Source: an uncultured Bacteroidota bacterium
GTDB lineage: Bacteria; Bacteroidota; Bacteroidia; B-17B0; Aurantibacillaceae
Assembly (NCBI GenBank): GCA_903834765.1
Contig: CAILKE010000041.1
Span: 1 to 52,315, forward strand
Length of the DNA stretch: 52,315 nt
Direction of reading: 5' to 3'
The notes under the pieces are model-generated. The model did not search any database. It had not been told where the DNA came from and saw only the letters and a program-made list of their open reading frames with translations. The position numbers and the translations under genes are program-made. This document shows positions 24,733 to 33,449 of this stretch, piece after piece; the first letter of the stretch is position 1, and the number at the start of each line of letters is the position of its first letter.

Positions 24733-26844
24733 ATGAATAAAATTATTTTCACTCTTACTTTGGCATTAGTGTCGACTATTGCTTTTTCTCAAACCAATTT
24801 GTTGTATTGTGGTGCGGATGAAATGCGCATCAATACACTTAAGCAAAATCCTGAAATTGCTAAGGCAGTTATTAAGCGCGATGCACAATTAGAAAGTTTT
24901 ACGCAATCTTTTGTACAAAATTTACAAGCGAATAATCAAGCAAAAAAAACAACTACTGCGTCAGCCACTTATATTATTCCTATTGTCTTTCATGTCATCC
25001 ATAATTATGGTACCGAAAATATTACCGATGCTCAGTTAAAAGATGGTATTGATATGTTGAATAAAACTTTTCGTAAACAACGAGCTGATACAGCTTCTAT
25101 TGTCTCTGTCTTTAAGGGCATTCACGCTGATTGCGATATTGAATTTCGATTAGCTCAAAAAGATCCAAATGGTAATTGCCATAGTGGTATCAATCGAATT
25201 GCTTCAACCTTAACTAACTTAGGTCAACACGATGTGAAGAATTTAATTCATTGGCCTCCAACAAAATATTTGAATGTATATGTTGTAGCTAACATTCCCA
25301 ACCTAGCAGGTCACTGCGTATTGCCAGCAGATGCCGATACCATTCCTTTATGGGATGGGATTGTATTAGCACATAATTATGTGGGAACCATTGGCACATC
25401 TAGTTTAACTCGATCAGTTGCCTTTGCTCATGAATGCGGACATTACTTGAATTTACAACATATTTGGGGTGGCAATAACGTGCCGGGCTTTTATTATTAT
25501 CCATGTGCAGTGGCAACGAAAGATTGTAACATTGATGATTTAGTGGCAGATACACCACCAACTATTGGCTGGCAAACTTGTAATTTAGCAGGAGCTTCTT
25601 GCGGCAATATAGTTGATAATGTGCAAAATGCGATGGATTACAGTTATTGCAATATCATGTTCACACAAGGGCAAAAAGCACGAATGCACGCTTGCTTGAA
25701 TTCATCTATCGCTGGGCGAAATAATTTATGGCAAACATCCAATTTGATTGCCACAGGAGTATATACAACGGCTCCATTATGTAAAGCCGATTTTGTAAGT
25801 GATAAAATAATGATCTGTCCAAGTAATACAGTCAACTTTTCTAATACATCTTATGGAGGAACATTCACATCTTACGCTTGGAAATTTGAAGGAGGTTCAC
25901 CGGCAACATCTGCTGTTGCTAATCCAACTGTAACTTATGCTTCTGCAGGTAGTTATAGCGTGGAATTGAAAGTAAAAAACGGAACAGATTCTGCAACTGT
26001 CATTAAGCAAAATTACATAGGTGTGCAAACAACCATAGGCACAGCATATCCGTATGCAGAAGGATTTGAGTCAGTAGCAACTTTAAACGGTTCAGAATGG
26101 TTAACAAATAATTTAGATACCTCTAATACTTGGCAGTTGACAAATATGGCTTTTGCCAATGGAAGTAAATCAGCTATGCTCAATAATTTCAGTAGTACCC
26201 TTGATGGCAAGGATGAATTGTATAGTAGAGCCATAAATTTAACAGGAGCCTCATCTCTTAATTTGAGTTTTAAATATGCCTTTGCTCGAAAGGATACCAG
26301 TAATAAAGATCAATTGCAATTATACTGTATTACAGGTTGTAACGGAACAGCACTTCCACGATTTTCAGCTGTTGGCAGTGCATTAGAAACAGTGCCACCA
26401 CAAACAACGGCTTTTTATTCTACGTCTCCATCCGAATGGAAAACAACAACGATTGCTATTCCTTCTTTATTTTATACTAATGGGTTTAGGTTTAAATTTG
26501 TCTTCAGTCGCCATGGTGGAAATAACATCTTTATTGATGATATTAATATTGCCGTTGATGCAGGTATACGCGATGTGACAGAAGATATAAGTTTACTATC
26601 ATTATTTCCTAATCCAACAAATGATAATTGTACGTTGCAGTTTACTTTACAATTACCTAAAACATTATCGCTTTCGGTTGTTAATGTATTGGGACAAAAA
26701 GTAATGACCATTGGAAATATCTTGTATAACGAAGGAGAAAATTCGGTAAATTTGAAGACCTCTAATTTACCACAGGGTATATATACCATTCAATTGTCTG
26801 ATGGCTTGAGGTCTATTAATAAACAATTAGTTATTTCTAAGTAA
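24733..26844 (+). CDS. Secreted M43-family zinc metalloprotease with PKD domain and T9SS type A tail
   Basis: 703 aa with signal peptide (MNKIIFTLTLALVSTIAFSQ). The protease domain (about 75 to 335) has FAHECGHYLNLQHIWGG, the HExxHxxxxxH zinc site, preceded by ITDAQLKDGIDMLNKTFRKQ and followed by NAMDYSYC, the Met-turn of pappalysin-type (M43) enzymes. A PKD domain follows (YAWKFEGGSPATSAVANPTV), then a jelly-roll-like region (DELYSRAINLTGASSLNLSF ... FIDDINI), and a type A sorting domain from about 617 (LFPNPTNDNCTLQF ... PQGIYTIQL). It would be exported by T9SS and digest extracellular protein. Transcribed alone, divergent from the adhesin operon. Confidence 0.93.
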   Translation: MNKIIFTLTLALVSTIAFSQTNLLYCGADEMRINTLKQNPEIAKAVIKRDAQLESFTQSFVQNLQANNQAKKTTTASATYIIPIVFHVIHNYGTENITDAQLKDGIDMLNKTFRKQRADTASIVSVFKGIHADCDIEFRLAQKDPNGNCHSGINRIASTLTNLGQHDVKNLIHWPPTKYLNVYVVANIPNLAGHCVLPADADTIPLWDGIVLAHNYVGTIGTSSLTRSVAFAHECGHYLNLQHIWGGNNVPGFYYYPCAVATKDCNIDDLVADTPPTIGWQTCNLAGASCGNIVDNVQNAMDYSYCNIMFTQGQKARMHACLNSSIAGRNNLWQTSNLIATGVYTTAPLCKADFVSDKIMICPSNTVNFSNTSYGGTFTSYAWKFEGGSPATSAVANPTVTYASAGSYSVELKVKNGTDSATVIKQNYIGVQTTIGTAYPYAEGFESVATLNGSEWLTNNLDTSNTWQLTNMAFANGSKSAMLNNFSSTLDGKDELYSRAINLTGASSLNLSFKYAFARKDTSNKDQLQLYCITGCNGTALPRFSAVGSALETVPPQTTAFYSTSPSEWKTTTIAIPSLFYTNGFRFKFVFSRHGGNNIFIDDINIAVDAGIRDVTEDISLLSLFPNPTNDNCTLQFTLQLPKTLSLSVVNVLGQKVMTIGNILYNEGENSVNLKTSNLPQGIYTIQLSDGLRSINKQLVISK

Positions 26845-27041
26845 ATATAAAACCTTGTCCTTTAACCTCATATCCTAATTTAAAGATTCTACAATTTTAA
26901 ATATTTAGTCACTATATTTTTTTGTAAATTTACTTTATACAAATATTTTTTATTTATTATCAAGCTTTTAAGAGTTAGATGATTTGTTGAAAAAATATTT
27001 ACTAGATTAAACATTATAACCATTTTATATCAATTGAAAGT

Positions 27042-27278
27042 ATGACAACAACTGCCATAAAAAAACAAATTCACTCAGCTATAGATATTATTGAAAGTGA
27101 GCAATTATTGAAAGCTATATATATGATTTTGAATCAAGAGATTAAAAATAAAAAAGATATTTTAAAACAATTTACATTAGATGAGTTTTATGAAAGGAAT
27201 AATCAATCACAAAAAGAAATATTGCAAGGGAAATTAATTGACCACAAAACCGTGAAATCAAAATTTGCTTCTAAGTAA
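27042..27278 (+). CDS. Antitoxin of a ParE/RelE-type module (78 aa)
   Basis: The protein starts MTTTAIKKQIHSAIDIIESE, with a helical N-terminus, QLLKAIYMILNQEIKNKKDI, and a charged tail ending GKLIDHKTVKSKFASK. The layout is that of the small addiction-module antitoxins that precede ParE/RelE genes in Bacteroidota, and the tail resembles that of the 59-aa antitoxin at 3432-3611. Its stop overlaps the toxin start by one base (TAATG), so the two are coupled. The N-terminus may bind DNA for autoregulation, but no clear motif is seen. Confidence 0.82.
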   Translation: MTTTAIKKQIHSAIDIIESEQLLKAIYMILNQEIKNKKDILKQFTLDEFYERNNQSQKEILQGKLIDHKTVKSKFASK

Positions 27279-27604
27279 TGAAAAAAACAACTCTGTTTTG
27301 GACGCCTTTTGCACTAAAAGCTTTAAATCATATTTTCAATTATATAAAAACAGAAACCTATTCTGAATCAATTGCTAATAAATATATTTTAAAACTAATT
27401 AATAGAGTTGAACAGTTAATAGAATTTCCTAATTCAGGACAAGAAGAGGTTTTATTAAAATCATTAAATCAAAACAGTCGTTATTTAGTAGAGGGGAATT
27501 ATAAAATAATATATCAACTTCAAGATAATAAAATTATTATTACAGATGTATTTCATATAAAACAAAATCCTAAAAAATTAATTAAACGGAATTCTAAGAA
27601 GTAA
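27278..27604 (+). CDS. ParE/RelE-family toxin
   Basis: 108 aa: MKKTTLFWTPFALKALNHIF, two helices, LINRVEQLIEFPNSGQEEV, then SRYLVEGNYKIIYQLQDNKI and the C-terminal strand IITDVFHIKQNPKKLIKR. The fold pattern and the SRYLVEGNYKIIYQ segment fit ParE/RelE toxins. It is related to the toxin at 3163-3444, so two homologous modules occur in the window on different kinds of element. It lies 20 bp upstream of uvrB; transcription from the module may run into uvrB. Confidence 0.9.
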   Translation: MKKTTLFWTPFALKALNHIFNYIKTETYSESIANKYILKLINRVEQLIEFPNSGQEEVLLKSLNQNSRYLVEGNYKIIYQLQDNKIIITDVFHIKQNPKKLIKRNSKK

Positions 27605-27624
27605 TTATTTTATAAACCCAACCC

Positions 27625-29637
27625 TTGTCCTTTAACCTCATATCCGAATTTCAGCCTACCGGCGATCAACCTACCGCTATTAAGCAATTAGTAGAAGGGT
27701 TAAATAATAATACTAAACATCAGGTGTTGTTGGGTGTGACAGGTTCTGGTAAAACATTTACCGCCGCTAATGTCATACAGCAAGTGAATAAGCCTACACT
27801 TATTTTAAGTCATAATAAAACCTTAGCAGCACAATTATATAGCGAGTTCAAACAATTCTTTCCTGATAATGCCGTTGAATATTTTGTAAGCTACTACGAT
27901 TATTACCAGCCTGAAGCTTATTTACCAACGACTGGTACGTACATTGAAAAAGATTTACAAGTCAACGATGAGATTGAAAAATTACGTTTAAGTGCTACGT
28001 CGGCTTTGCTATCGGGTAGGAGGGACGTGATTGTGGTTTGTTCAGTTTCTTGTATTTATGGTATTGGTAATCCAACGGATTTCAGAAAAAATATTATCAC
28101 TATTGAAGTTGGGAAAGTTATTTCACGTAATAAATTATTACATCAATTAGTAGGAGCTTTATATTCCCGCACCACGGATATCTTTTCTCGCAGTACTTTT
28201 CGAGTGAAAGGTGATACAGTAGATGTGAATTTATCTTATGCGGATTACTGTGTAAGAATTTCTTTTTTTGGAGACGAGATAGAATCTATTGAAACCTTTG
28301 ATGACAAAAATGGATTTGTTATTAAGCAGTTTGATTCGTTTACCATATATCCTGCTAATATCTTTGTAACAGCACCTGATACGATGCAAAACGCCATGCA
28401 GGCCATACAAGATGATATGGTAAAACATGTGGCATTTTTGAAATCAGAAGGAAAAGACTTAGAGGCGAAACGTATTGAAGAACGCGTTAATTATGATTTG
28501 GAAATGATGCGTGAATTGGGTTATTGCAGTGGAATCGAAAATTATTCGCGCTACATGGATGGTCGATTACCTGGCACGCGTCCTTTTTGTTTAATGGATT
28601 ATTTCCCTGAAGATTATTTATTGATGATTGACGAAAGCCATGCTACCATTGGTCAAATTAGAGCCATGTATGGTGGTGATTTATCGCGTAAACAAAATTT
28701 AGTGGAATACGGTTTCCGTTTACCATCCGCCTTGGATAATCGTCCCTTAAAGTTTGAAGAGTTCGAAGCACTGGAAAATCAAGTTATTTATATATCTGCT
28801 ACACCTGCCGACTATGAATTAGAAAAAGCAGGAGGAGTGCTTGTGGAGCAATTGATAAGACCTACAGGTATTTTGGATCCTATTATAGAAGTTCGCCCTT
28901 CAGCTAATCAGGTGGATGATTTGTTGGATGAAATTCACAAAGTGGTGGATCGAGATGAACGGATTTTGGTAACAACACTTACTAAACGAATGGCGGAAGA
29001 GTTGTCTAAATATTTAACCAAGTTGCAAATTCGTTGCCGTTACATACATAGCGAAGTAGATACTTTGGAGCGTGTTGAAATTTTACGGCAGTTACGTGTC
29101 GGTATGTTTGATGTGTTGATTGGAATTAATTTATTACGTGAAGGCTTGGATTTACCTGAGGTTTCCTTGGTATGTATTTTAGATGCCGATAAAGAAGGTT
29201 TTTTACGTAACGTGAGAAGCTTGGTACAAACAAGTGGACGAGCAGCTCGTAATGTGAATGGGCGAGTAATTATGTATGCCGATAAAATGACAGATAGTAT
29301 GCGAACAACTATTTCTGAAACAGAACGTCGACGTAAAAAACAAATAGAATATAATTTCAAAAATGGCATTACGCCAGTGCAAGCAGGTAAAAAAGCTTTA
29401 TTGTCGCCAAATTCAGGAGTAGAAGTAACCGTTGATGGTAAATTAGTTAGAACATATATTGAACCCGATGAAATTAGTTTTGCGGCAGATCCTGTGACAC
29501 AATACATGAGCAAGGATGAAATTAAAAAGCAAATTACAAAAATTAAAACTGCCATGTTGCGCGCTTCAAAGGAAATGGATTTTAACGAAGCAGCTCGCTT
29601 ACGCGATGAAATGTATGCTTTAGAGAAATTGTTGTAA
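27625..29637 (+). CDS. uvrB: Excinuclease ABC subunit B
   Basis: UvrB, 670 aa, the damage-verifying helicase-like subunit of nucleotide excision repair. Motifs include GVTGSGKTFTAANVIQ (Walker A), SYYDYYQPEAYLPTTGTYIE with the beta-hairpin region, MIDESHATIGQIRAMYGGD (DESH), ISATPADYELE, LTKRMAEELSKYL, GINLLREGLDLPEVSLVCIL, QTSGRAARN, and a UvrC-interacting coiled coil at the end (EMDFNEAARLRDEMYALEKL). The start is TTG at 27625 (MSFNLISEFQPTGDQPTAIK), matching the family N-terminus; there is no upstream ATG. This start codon sits in the right-hand direct repeat of the toxin-antitoxin insert, so the native promoter has probably been displaced. Confidence 0.98.
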   Translation: MSFNLISEFQPTGDQPTAIKQLVEGLNNNTKHQVLLGVTGSGKTFTAANVIQQVNKPTLILSHNKTLAAQLYSEFKQFFPDNAVEYFVSYYDYYQPEAYLPTTGTYIEKDLQVNDEIEKLRLSATSALLSGRRDVIVVCSVSCIYGIGNPTDFRKNIITIEVGKVISRNKLLHQLVGALYSRTTDIFSRSTFRVKGDTVDVNLSYADYCVRISFFGDEIESIETFDDKNGFVIKQFDSFTIYPANIFVTAPDTMQNAMQAIQDDMVKHVAFLKSEGKDLEAKRIEERVNYDLEMMRELGYCSGIENYSRYMDGRLPGTRPFCLMDYFPEDYLLMIDESHATIGQIRAMYGGDLSRKQNLVEYGFRLPSALDNRPLKFEEFEALENQVIYISATPADYELEKAGGVLVEQLIRPTGILDPIIEVRPSANQVDDLLDEIHKVVDRDERILVTTLTKRMAEELSKYLTKLQIRCRYIHSEVDTLERVEILRQLRVGMFDVLIGINLLREGLDLPEVSLVCILDADKEGFLRNVRSLVQTSGRAARNVNGRVIMYADKMTDSMRTTISETERRRKKQIEYNFKNGITPVQAGKKALLSPNSGVEVTVDGKLVRTYIEPDEISFAADPVTQYMSKDEIKKQITKIKTAMLRASKEMDFNEAARLRDEMYALEKLL

Positions 29638-29709
29638 TGGTTTTGTAGTAATCAATAATTACATCAATATATATTTATATTGTCTGAGAATAGAAATTTT
29701 ACTTAATAA

Positions 29710-29747
29710 AAAGGGACTTAGTTCTATTTTTGAGCCTAAGTCCCTTT
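29710..29747 (-). terminator. Intrinsic terminator of the tRNA-Ser gene
   Basis: AAAGGGACTTAG (29710-29721) and CTAAGTCCCTTT (29736-29747) form a perfect 12-bp stem with a 14-nt loop. On the minus strand it lies 4 bp after the tRNA and is followed by a T-rich run. Confidence 0.85.
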
Positions 29748-29750
29748 GAG

Positions 29751-29837
29751 CGGAGAAGGTGGGATTCGAACCCACGATACAGTTTCCCGTATACAAACTT
29801 TCCAGGCTTGCTCGTTCGACCACTCTGACACCTCTCC
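29751..29837 (-). tRNA. tRNA-Ser (anticodon GGA)
   Basis: The minus strand folds as a class II tRNA: acceptor GGAGAGG with CTTCTCC, D-arm GTCAGAGTGGTCGAACGAGC, anticodon loop CTGGAAA (GGA, reading UCC/UCU), a long variable arm (ATACGGGAAACTGTAT region), and the T-arm GTGGGTTCGAATCCCAC. The discriminator is G, correct for serine. CCA is not encoded. Confidence 0.96.
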
Positions 29838-29850
29838 GAAATTTGTGGCG

Positions 29851-29883
29851 TAAAAGTAGGCTTTGATAAGCAATAAAGCAAAA
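29851..29883 (-). promoter_or_regulatory. Promoter of tRNA-Ser
   Basis: On the minus strand TTTTG (29883 to 29879) and TACTTTTA (29858 to 29851) are spaced 20 bp apart and lie 13 bp before the tRNA. They approximate the Bacteroidota -33 TTTG and -7 TAnnTTTG boxes. Confidence 0.5.
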
Positions 29884-31077
29884 CTAAAAATCCTTATATA
29901 ATAAATATTTTTTACGTATCACTTTAAATGCATCAATTCCAGGCTTCCACGATAAGCGTATTTCTTCAGGAGAAAAGCTTTGTATGATTTGTTGCTCCAA
30001 TTCATCATTTCCAACATGATAATTGAAATTTTTATCAAAAAATTGTGCTTGCTTATTTTTACTATGAATGTAAAACTCATTTAGTAAAGTTAAGTTAATG
30101 GAATTTCGTTTTATTAATGATGATACTTGTTGTTTAGCATTTACACCATAACATAAGGTATCTTGGTATTTTGGTTTTTTTGTAATAGCAGTCGAAGTTG
30201 GCTTGAATTTATATGTAAAAAAAGTAGAATCGGCATACGGATTTCCTAATACCTGAAAAGGATTAGGGGTTCCTCTGCCTAAACTCATAATTGTTCCTTC
30301 AAACAAACCTAAAGAAGGGTATAATAAAATAGCTGTATCGTTGGGTAAATTAGGCGATGGTTTTACAGGTAAGCCTGAAACAAACTTTGTTCTATCGTAA
30401 TTTTTAAGTGGTATAATTGTTAAGTGACACTTTATATTATTTTTTAACCAACCTTCGCCGTTAACCATTTGAGCGTATTCTCCGCAAGTCATGCCATAAA
30501 CAATAGGCACATTATGTAATCCTAAAAAGGATTTATAAGCATCAGTCATAACCGGTCCATCAATGTAAAATCCATTCGGATTTGGTCTGTCTAAAATAAG
30601 CAGCTCCTTATTATTTTCTGAACAAGCCTCCATTACGTAGGTCATTGTAGAGATGTAAGTATAAAAGCGAACTCCAACATCTTGTATGTCGTAAACTACG
30701 ATATCAATACCTTTTAAATCTTCTTTAGTTGGTTTTTTGTGAGAACCGTATAGCGATACAACAGTAATATTTGTTTTAATATCTTTACCTGACTTTACTT
30801 TCTCTCCTGCATCAGCAGTTCCTCTAAAGCCATGCTCTGGGCCAAATATTTTGACGATATGAATATGGTGTTTCAAAAGTGTATCCACTAAATGATTATT
30901 TCCGATAATACCCGAAGCGTTCGTAACAATGGCAACTTTTTTATTATTAAGTTTCGGCAAATATTCTGCAGTTTGCTGTGCACCAGTAGTTATGCTTGCA
31001 TAAGCTTGACTAGATACTTGCGAAAAAGCATTATAAAAGGTTAAAAAAAATAAGTATAAAAAAATATAAAATCGCAT
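29884..31077 (-). CDS. NamZ-like exo-beta-N-acetylmuramidase (DUF1343 family)
   Basis: Start chosen at ATG 31077 (MRFYIFLYLFFLTFYNAFSQ), which gives a clean signal peptide; an in-frame ATG at 31116 would put 13 odd residues in front. The mature protein shows the DUF1343 signature: VAIVTNASGIIGNNHLVDTL, FGPEHGFRGTADAGE, DIQDVGVRFYTYISTM, LILDRPNPNGFYIDGPVM, GMTCGEYAQMVNGEGWL, SPNLPNDTAILLYPSLGLFE and LGRGTPNPFQ. Characterised NamZ enzymes release terminal MurNAc from peptidoglycan fragments, so a periplasmic role in cell-wall recycling is likely. The neighbouring permease gene is divergent, sharing the 31078-31153 gap. Confidence 0.92.
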   Translation of the reverse strand: MRFYIFLYLFFLTFYNAFSQVSSQAYASITTGAQQTAEYLPKLNNKKVAIVTNASGIIGNNHLVDTLLKHHIHIVKIFGPEHGFRGTADAGEKVKSGKDIKTNITVVSLYGSHKKPTKEDLKGIDIVVYDIQDVGVRFYTYISTMTYVMEACSENNKELLILDRPNPNGFYIDGPVMTDAYKSFLGLHNVPIVYGMTCGEYAQMVNGEGWLKNNIKCHLTIIPLKNYDRTKFVSGLPVKPSPNLPNDTAILLYPSLGLFEGTIMSLGRGTPNPFQVLGNPYADSTFFTYKFKPTSTAITKKPKYQDTLCYGVNAKQQVSSLIKRNSINLTLLNEFYIHSKNKQAQFFDKNFNYHVGNDELEQQIIQSFSPEEIRLSWKPGIDAFKVIRKKYLLYKDF

Positions 31078-31153
31078 ATAATAGTTTAGATTTACCATGT
31101 AAATATACACATACACTTTTTACTATAATCATAAATAAGTTTAATAATTACGT

Positions 31154-32425
31154 TTGAATTTTTCTAATTACATAGCCCGTAAAATTTTAAACAAAGGCGA
31201 GACAAAAAAGAATATGTCGAGCCCCATTGTTAAAATTGGCATTACGGGCATCGCTTTAGGTGTAGCTGTTATGATTATCACCATGGCTGTTGTGACTGGG
31301 TTTCAGAATCAAATTACGCATAAAATCATTACGTTTAACTCGCATCTTCAAATTAGTGATTACAACCAAAATAAATCAGACGAGCCAAATCCTATTACGT
31401 TTGAAGATAATTTTTTGAAAAAAATATCGGCTACAGATAATGTTAAGCATATCCAACCTTTTGCCACAAAAAACGGTATTTTAAAAACAAAAACCGAAAA
31501 CGAAGGAATTGTTTTGAAAGGAGTTTCTGATAAATTTGATTGGAGTTATTTAAAACCATATATCACTGAAGGCTCTGTATTGTCTTTTAATAAAGAATCT
31601 GCAAGCAATGACATATTAGTCTCTAAAACCATATCCACTAAATTGAATATTAAATTGAATCAAAAGTTGTCTGTTTATTTTTTAACTAAAAAAAAATTAG
31701 CAGATACAACTATGAGTGGCGAAAATTATGTTGATTATGAATTTAGATCGCGTGTATTTATCGTCAAAGGAATTTTCAATACCGGTTTTTCAGACTTTGA
31801 TAAAAATTTAGTGTTTGTTGATTTAAAACAAATTCAAAATTTGAATTATTGGAAACCTAATGAGGTAGCTGGTTACGAGGTATATCTCAATGATTTTAAT
31901 CAATTAGAATCATCCTTAGAAAAATTAAACGATGTTGTTGGATATGATTATACAGTGGCATCAGTTAAACAAATTCAGGCTGCTATATTTAGTTGGTTAG
32001 AAATGATAGATGTTAACGCCATCATCATCATTACCTTAATGGTTCTTGTGGCAGCCATTAACATGATTTCAGCGCTTTTAATTCTGATTTTAGAACGCAT
32101 TAATATGGTCGGAATATTAAAAGCATTAGGTTTAGCAAATGCTAATGTACGCCAAATATTTTTTTATGTATCCGTTCAATTGTTGTTAAAAGGCTTATTA
32201 ATAGGGAATATCATAGGCATAGGACTATGTTGGCTGCAATTACAGTTTCAGTTTGCAACATTAAATCCTGAAACGTATTATTTGGATTTTGTACCTGTAA
32301 ATTTATCTGTTATGCATATCGTATTAATTAATGCCGGAACAGCTTTAACTTGTTTATTAATGATGTTTTTGCCTACTTTGATCTTAAATAAAATTACGCC
32401 TATCAAAGCAATACGATTTAGTTAA
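31154..32425 (+). CDS. LolC/LolE-type ABC transporter permease
   Basis: 423 aa, TTG start at 31154 (MNFSNYIARKILNKGETKKN), chosen because LolE-like proteins begin with a short ..FIARRI.. segment before the first membrane helix (IGITGIALGVAVMIITMAVV). A large periplasmic MacB-PCD-like domain follows (about 50 to 270), then three helices (IIIITLMVLVAAINMISALL; VQLLLKGLLIGNIIGIGLCW; VLINAGTALTCLLMMFL). These permeases extract lipoproteins from the inner membrane for transfer to the outer membrane. The LolD ATPase is not adjacent, which is usual in Bacteroidota. A role in other FtsX-type export cannot be excluded. Confidence 0.87.
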   Translation: MNFSNYIARKILNKGETKKNMSSPIVKIGITGIALGVAVMIITMAVVTGFQNQITHKIITFNSHLQISDYNQNKSDEPNPITFEDNFLKKISATDNVKHIQPFATKNGILKTKTENEGIVLKGVSDKFDWSYLKPYITEGSVLSFNKESASNDILVSKTISTKLNIKLNQKLSVYFLTKKKLADTTMSGENYVDYEFRSRVFIVKGIFNTGFSDFDKNLVFVDLKQIQNLNYWKPNEVAGYEVYLNDFNQLESSLEKLNDVVGYDYTVASVKQIQAAIFSWLEMIDVNAIIIITLMVLVAAINMISALLILILERINMVGILKALGLANANVRQIFFYVSVQLLLKGLLIGNIIGIGLCWLQLQFQFATLNPETYYLDFVPVNLSVMHIVLINAGTALTCLLMMFLPTLILNKITPIKAIRFS

Positions 32426-32479
32426 TTGCTTTTGAAAAACAATAATATTTTTATGAAATTAAAAGTTTAATTTATTGTT

Positions 32480-32487
32480 TATATTTG
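32480..32487 (+). promoter_or_regulatory. -7 box of the pyrF promoter
   Basis: TATATTTG matches the Bacteroidota -7 consensus TAnnTTTG and lies 45 bp upstream of the pyrF ATG. The -33 element is weak. Confidence 0.5.
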
Positions 32488-32531
32488 AATCGTATTATTA
32501 CCTAATTATTATACAAAACCTCACTATACTT

Positions 32532-33344
32532 ATGACTAGAGCCGAATTAATAAATGAAATTAGAACAAAAAAAACATTTTTATGCGTTGGTTTAGATCCA
32601 GATATAGATAAAATTCCCAAGCATTTATTAGAAGAGGATGATCCGATTTTTGAATTTTGTAAAGTGATTATTGATGCTACTGCCGATTATTGTGTTGCTT
32701 TTAAGCCAAATACGGCATTTTTTGAAGCTTATGGTTTAAGTGGCATTACAAGTATGGAAAAAACCATCAAATACATTAAGCATAATTTTCCTACTCATTT
32801 TTTAATTGCTGATGCCAAACGCGGAGATATTGGAAATACATCGGCCATGTATGCCAGAGCATTTTTTAATCGTTTACATTCAGATGCGATTACCGTAGCA
32901 CCTTATATGGGAAGCGATTCGGTAAAACCATTTTTAATGTTTGAAGGTAAATGGGCTATCGTATTAGCTTTAACATCTAACGAAGGTGCTAATGATTTTC
33001 AATTAGATATAGGTAAAAACGAAGCTTTGTACAAACACGTTTTAAGAACCTCCAGTGCATGGGGAACTATTGATAACATGATGTATGTGGTAGGCGCAAC
33101 TAAAGCAGAAATGCTAACAGAAGTGAGAGCAATTGTTCCTAATCATTTTTTATTAGTACCTGGTGTTGGCGCTCAAGGCGGAAGCTTAGCGGATGTATGT
33201 AAATATGGTTTAACGAAAGATATAGGATTATTAGTGAATTCCTCTCGCGCTATTATTTATGCATCAAGCGAAACTAATTTTGGTGAAGCCGCTGCCGTTG
33301 AAGCCAAAAAAATGGCTTTAGAAATGGCTCAATTCATTAAATAA
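32532..33344 (+). CDS. pyrF: Orotidine 5'-phosphate decarboxylase, type 2
   Basis: 270 aa, starting at ATG 32532 ([20 protein letters not shown]); upstream in-frame codons lie within the promoter region and were excluded. Catalyses the last step of UMP synthesis. Visible motifs: [27 protein letters not shown], the active-site [19 protein letters not shown] (Asp-x-Lys-Arg-Gly-Asp of the type 2 family), [13 protein letters not shown], and the phosphate loop VPGVGAQGG ... [11 protein letters not shown]. Length agrees with the 270 to 280 aa type 2 enzymes of Bacteroidota. Apparently monocistronic. Confidence 0.97.
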   Translation: MTRAELINEIRTKKTFLCVGLDPDIDKIPKHLLEEDDPIFEFCKVIIDATADYCVAFKPNTAFFEAYGLSGITSMEKTIKYIKHNFPTHFLIADAKRGDIGNTSAMYARAFFNRLHSDAITVAPYMGSDSVKPFLMFEGKWAIVLALTSNEGANDFQLDIGKNEALYKHVLRTSSAWGTIDNMMYVVGATKAEMLTEVRAIVPNHFLLVPGVGAQGGSLADVCKYGLTKDIGLLVNSSRAIIYASSETNFGEAAAVEAKKMALEMAQFIK

Positions 33345-33365
33345 ATTTTCTAAAATTAATTTTAC

Positions 33366-33442
33366 TGTCATTCTGAACTTGTTTCAGAATCTATTCTTGA
33401 TAAAATTAAATGTTTCGATATGCTGAAATAAATTCAGCATGA
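33366..33442. repeat. REP-like inverted pair of imperfect palindromes
   Basis: TGTCATTCTGAACTTGTTTC.. (33366) and its inverted relative ..AATAAATTCAGCATGATA (about 33416-33442) are each imperfect palindromes (TTCTGAA/TTTCAGAA; ATGCTGAA/TTCAGCAT) and face each other. This GTCATNCTGAA-type element is a familiar dispersed intergenic repeat in Bacteroidota. Between convergent pyrF and the esterase gene it may act as a bidirectional terminator. Confidence 0.6.
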
Positions 33443-33449
33443 TAAGATT

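Larger units (their letters stand above)
26853..27651 (+). mobile_element. Toxin-antitoxin insert bounded by 29-bp direct repeats at the uvrB start
   Basis: The 29 bp at 26853-26881 (CCTTGTCCTTTAACCTCATA.. ending in AATTT) recur at 27623-27651 with one mismatch, 770 bp apart. The right copy contains the TTG start and first eight-plus codons of uvrB (MSFNLISEF); the left copy is the same sequence ending in an in-frame TAA. The interval holds only the two-gene toxin-antitoxin module and A/T-rich flanks. The simplest reading is insertion into the 5' end of uvrB by an element carrying its own copy of the target. No recombinase is inside. Confidence 0.65.

Noticed and set aside
29040-29555. 171-aa minus-strand frame in uvrB
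   Set aside because: It is the antisense of conserved UvrB helicase motifs and has no independent protein signature.
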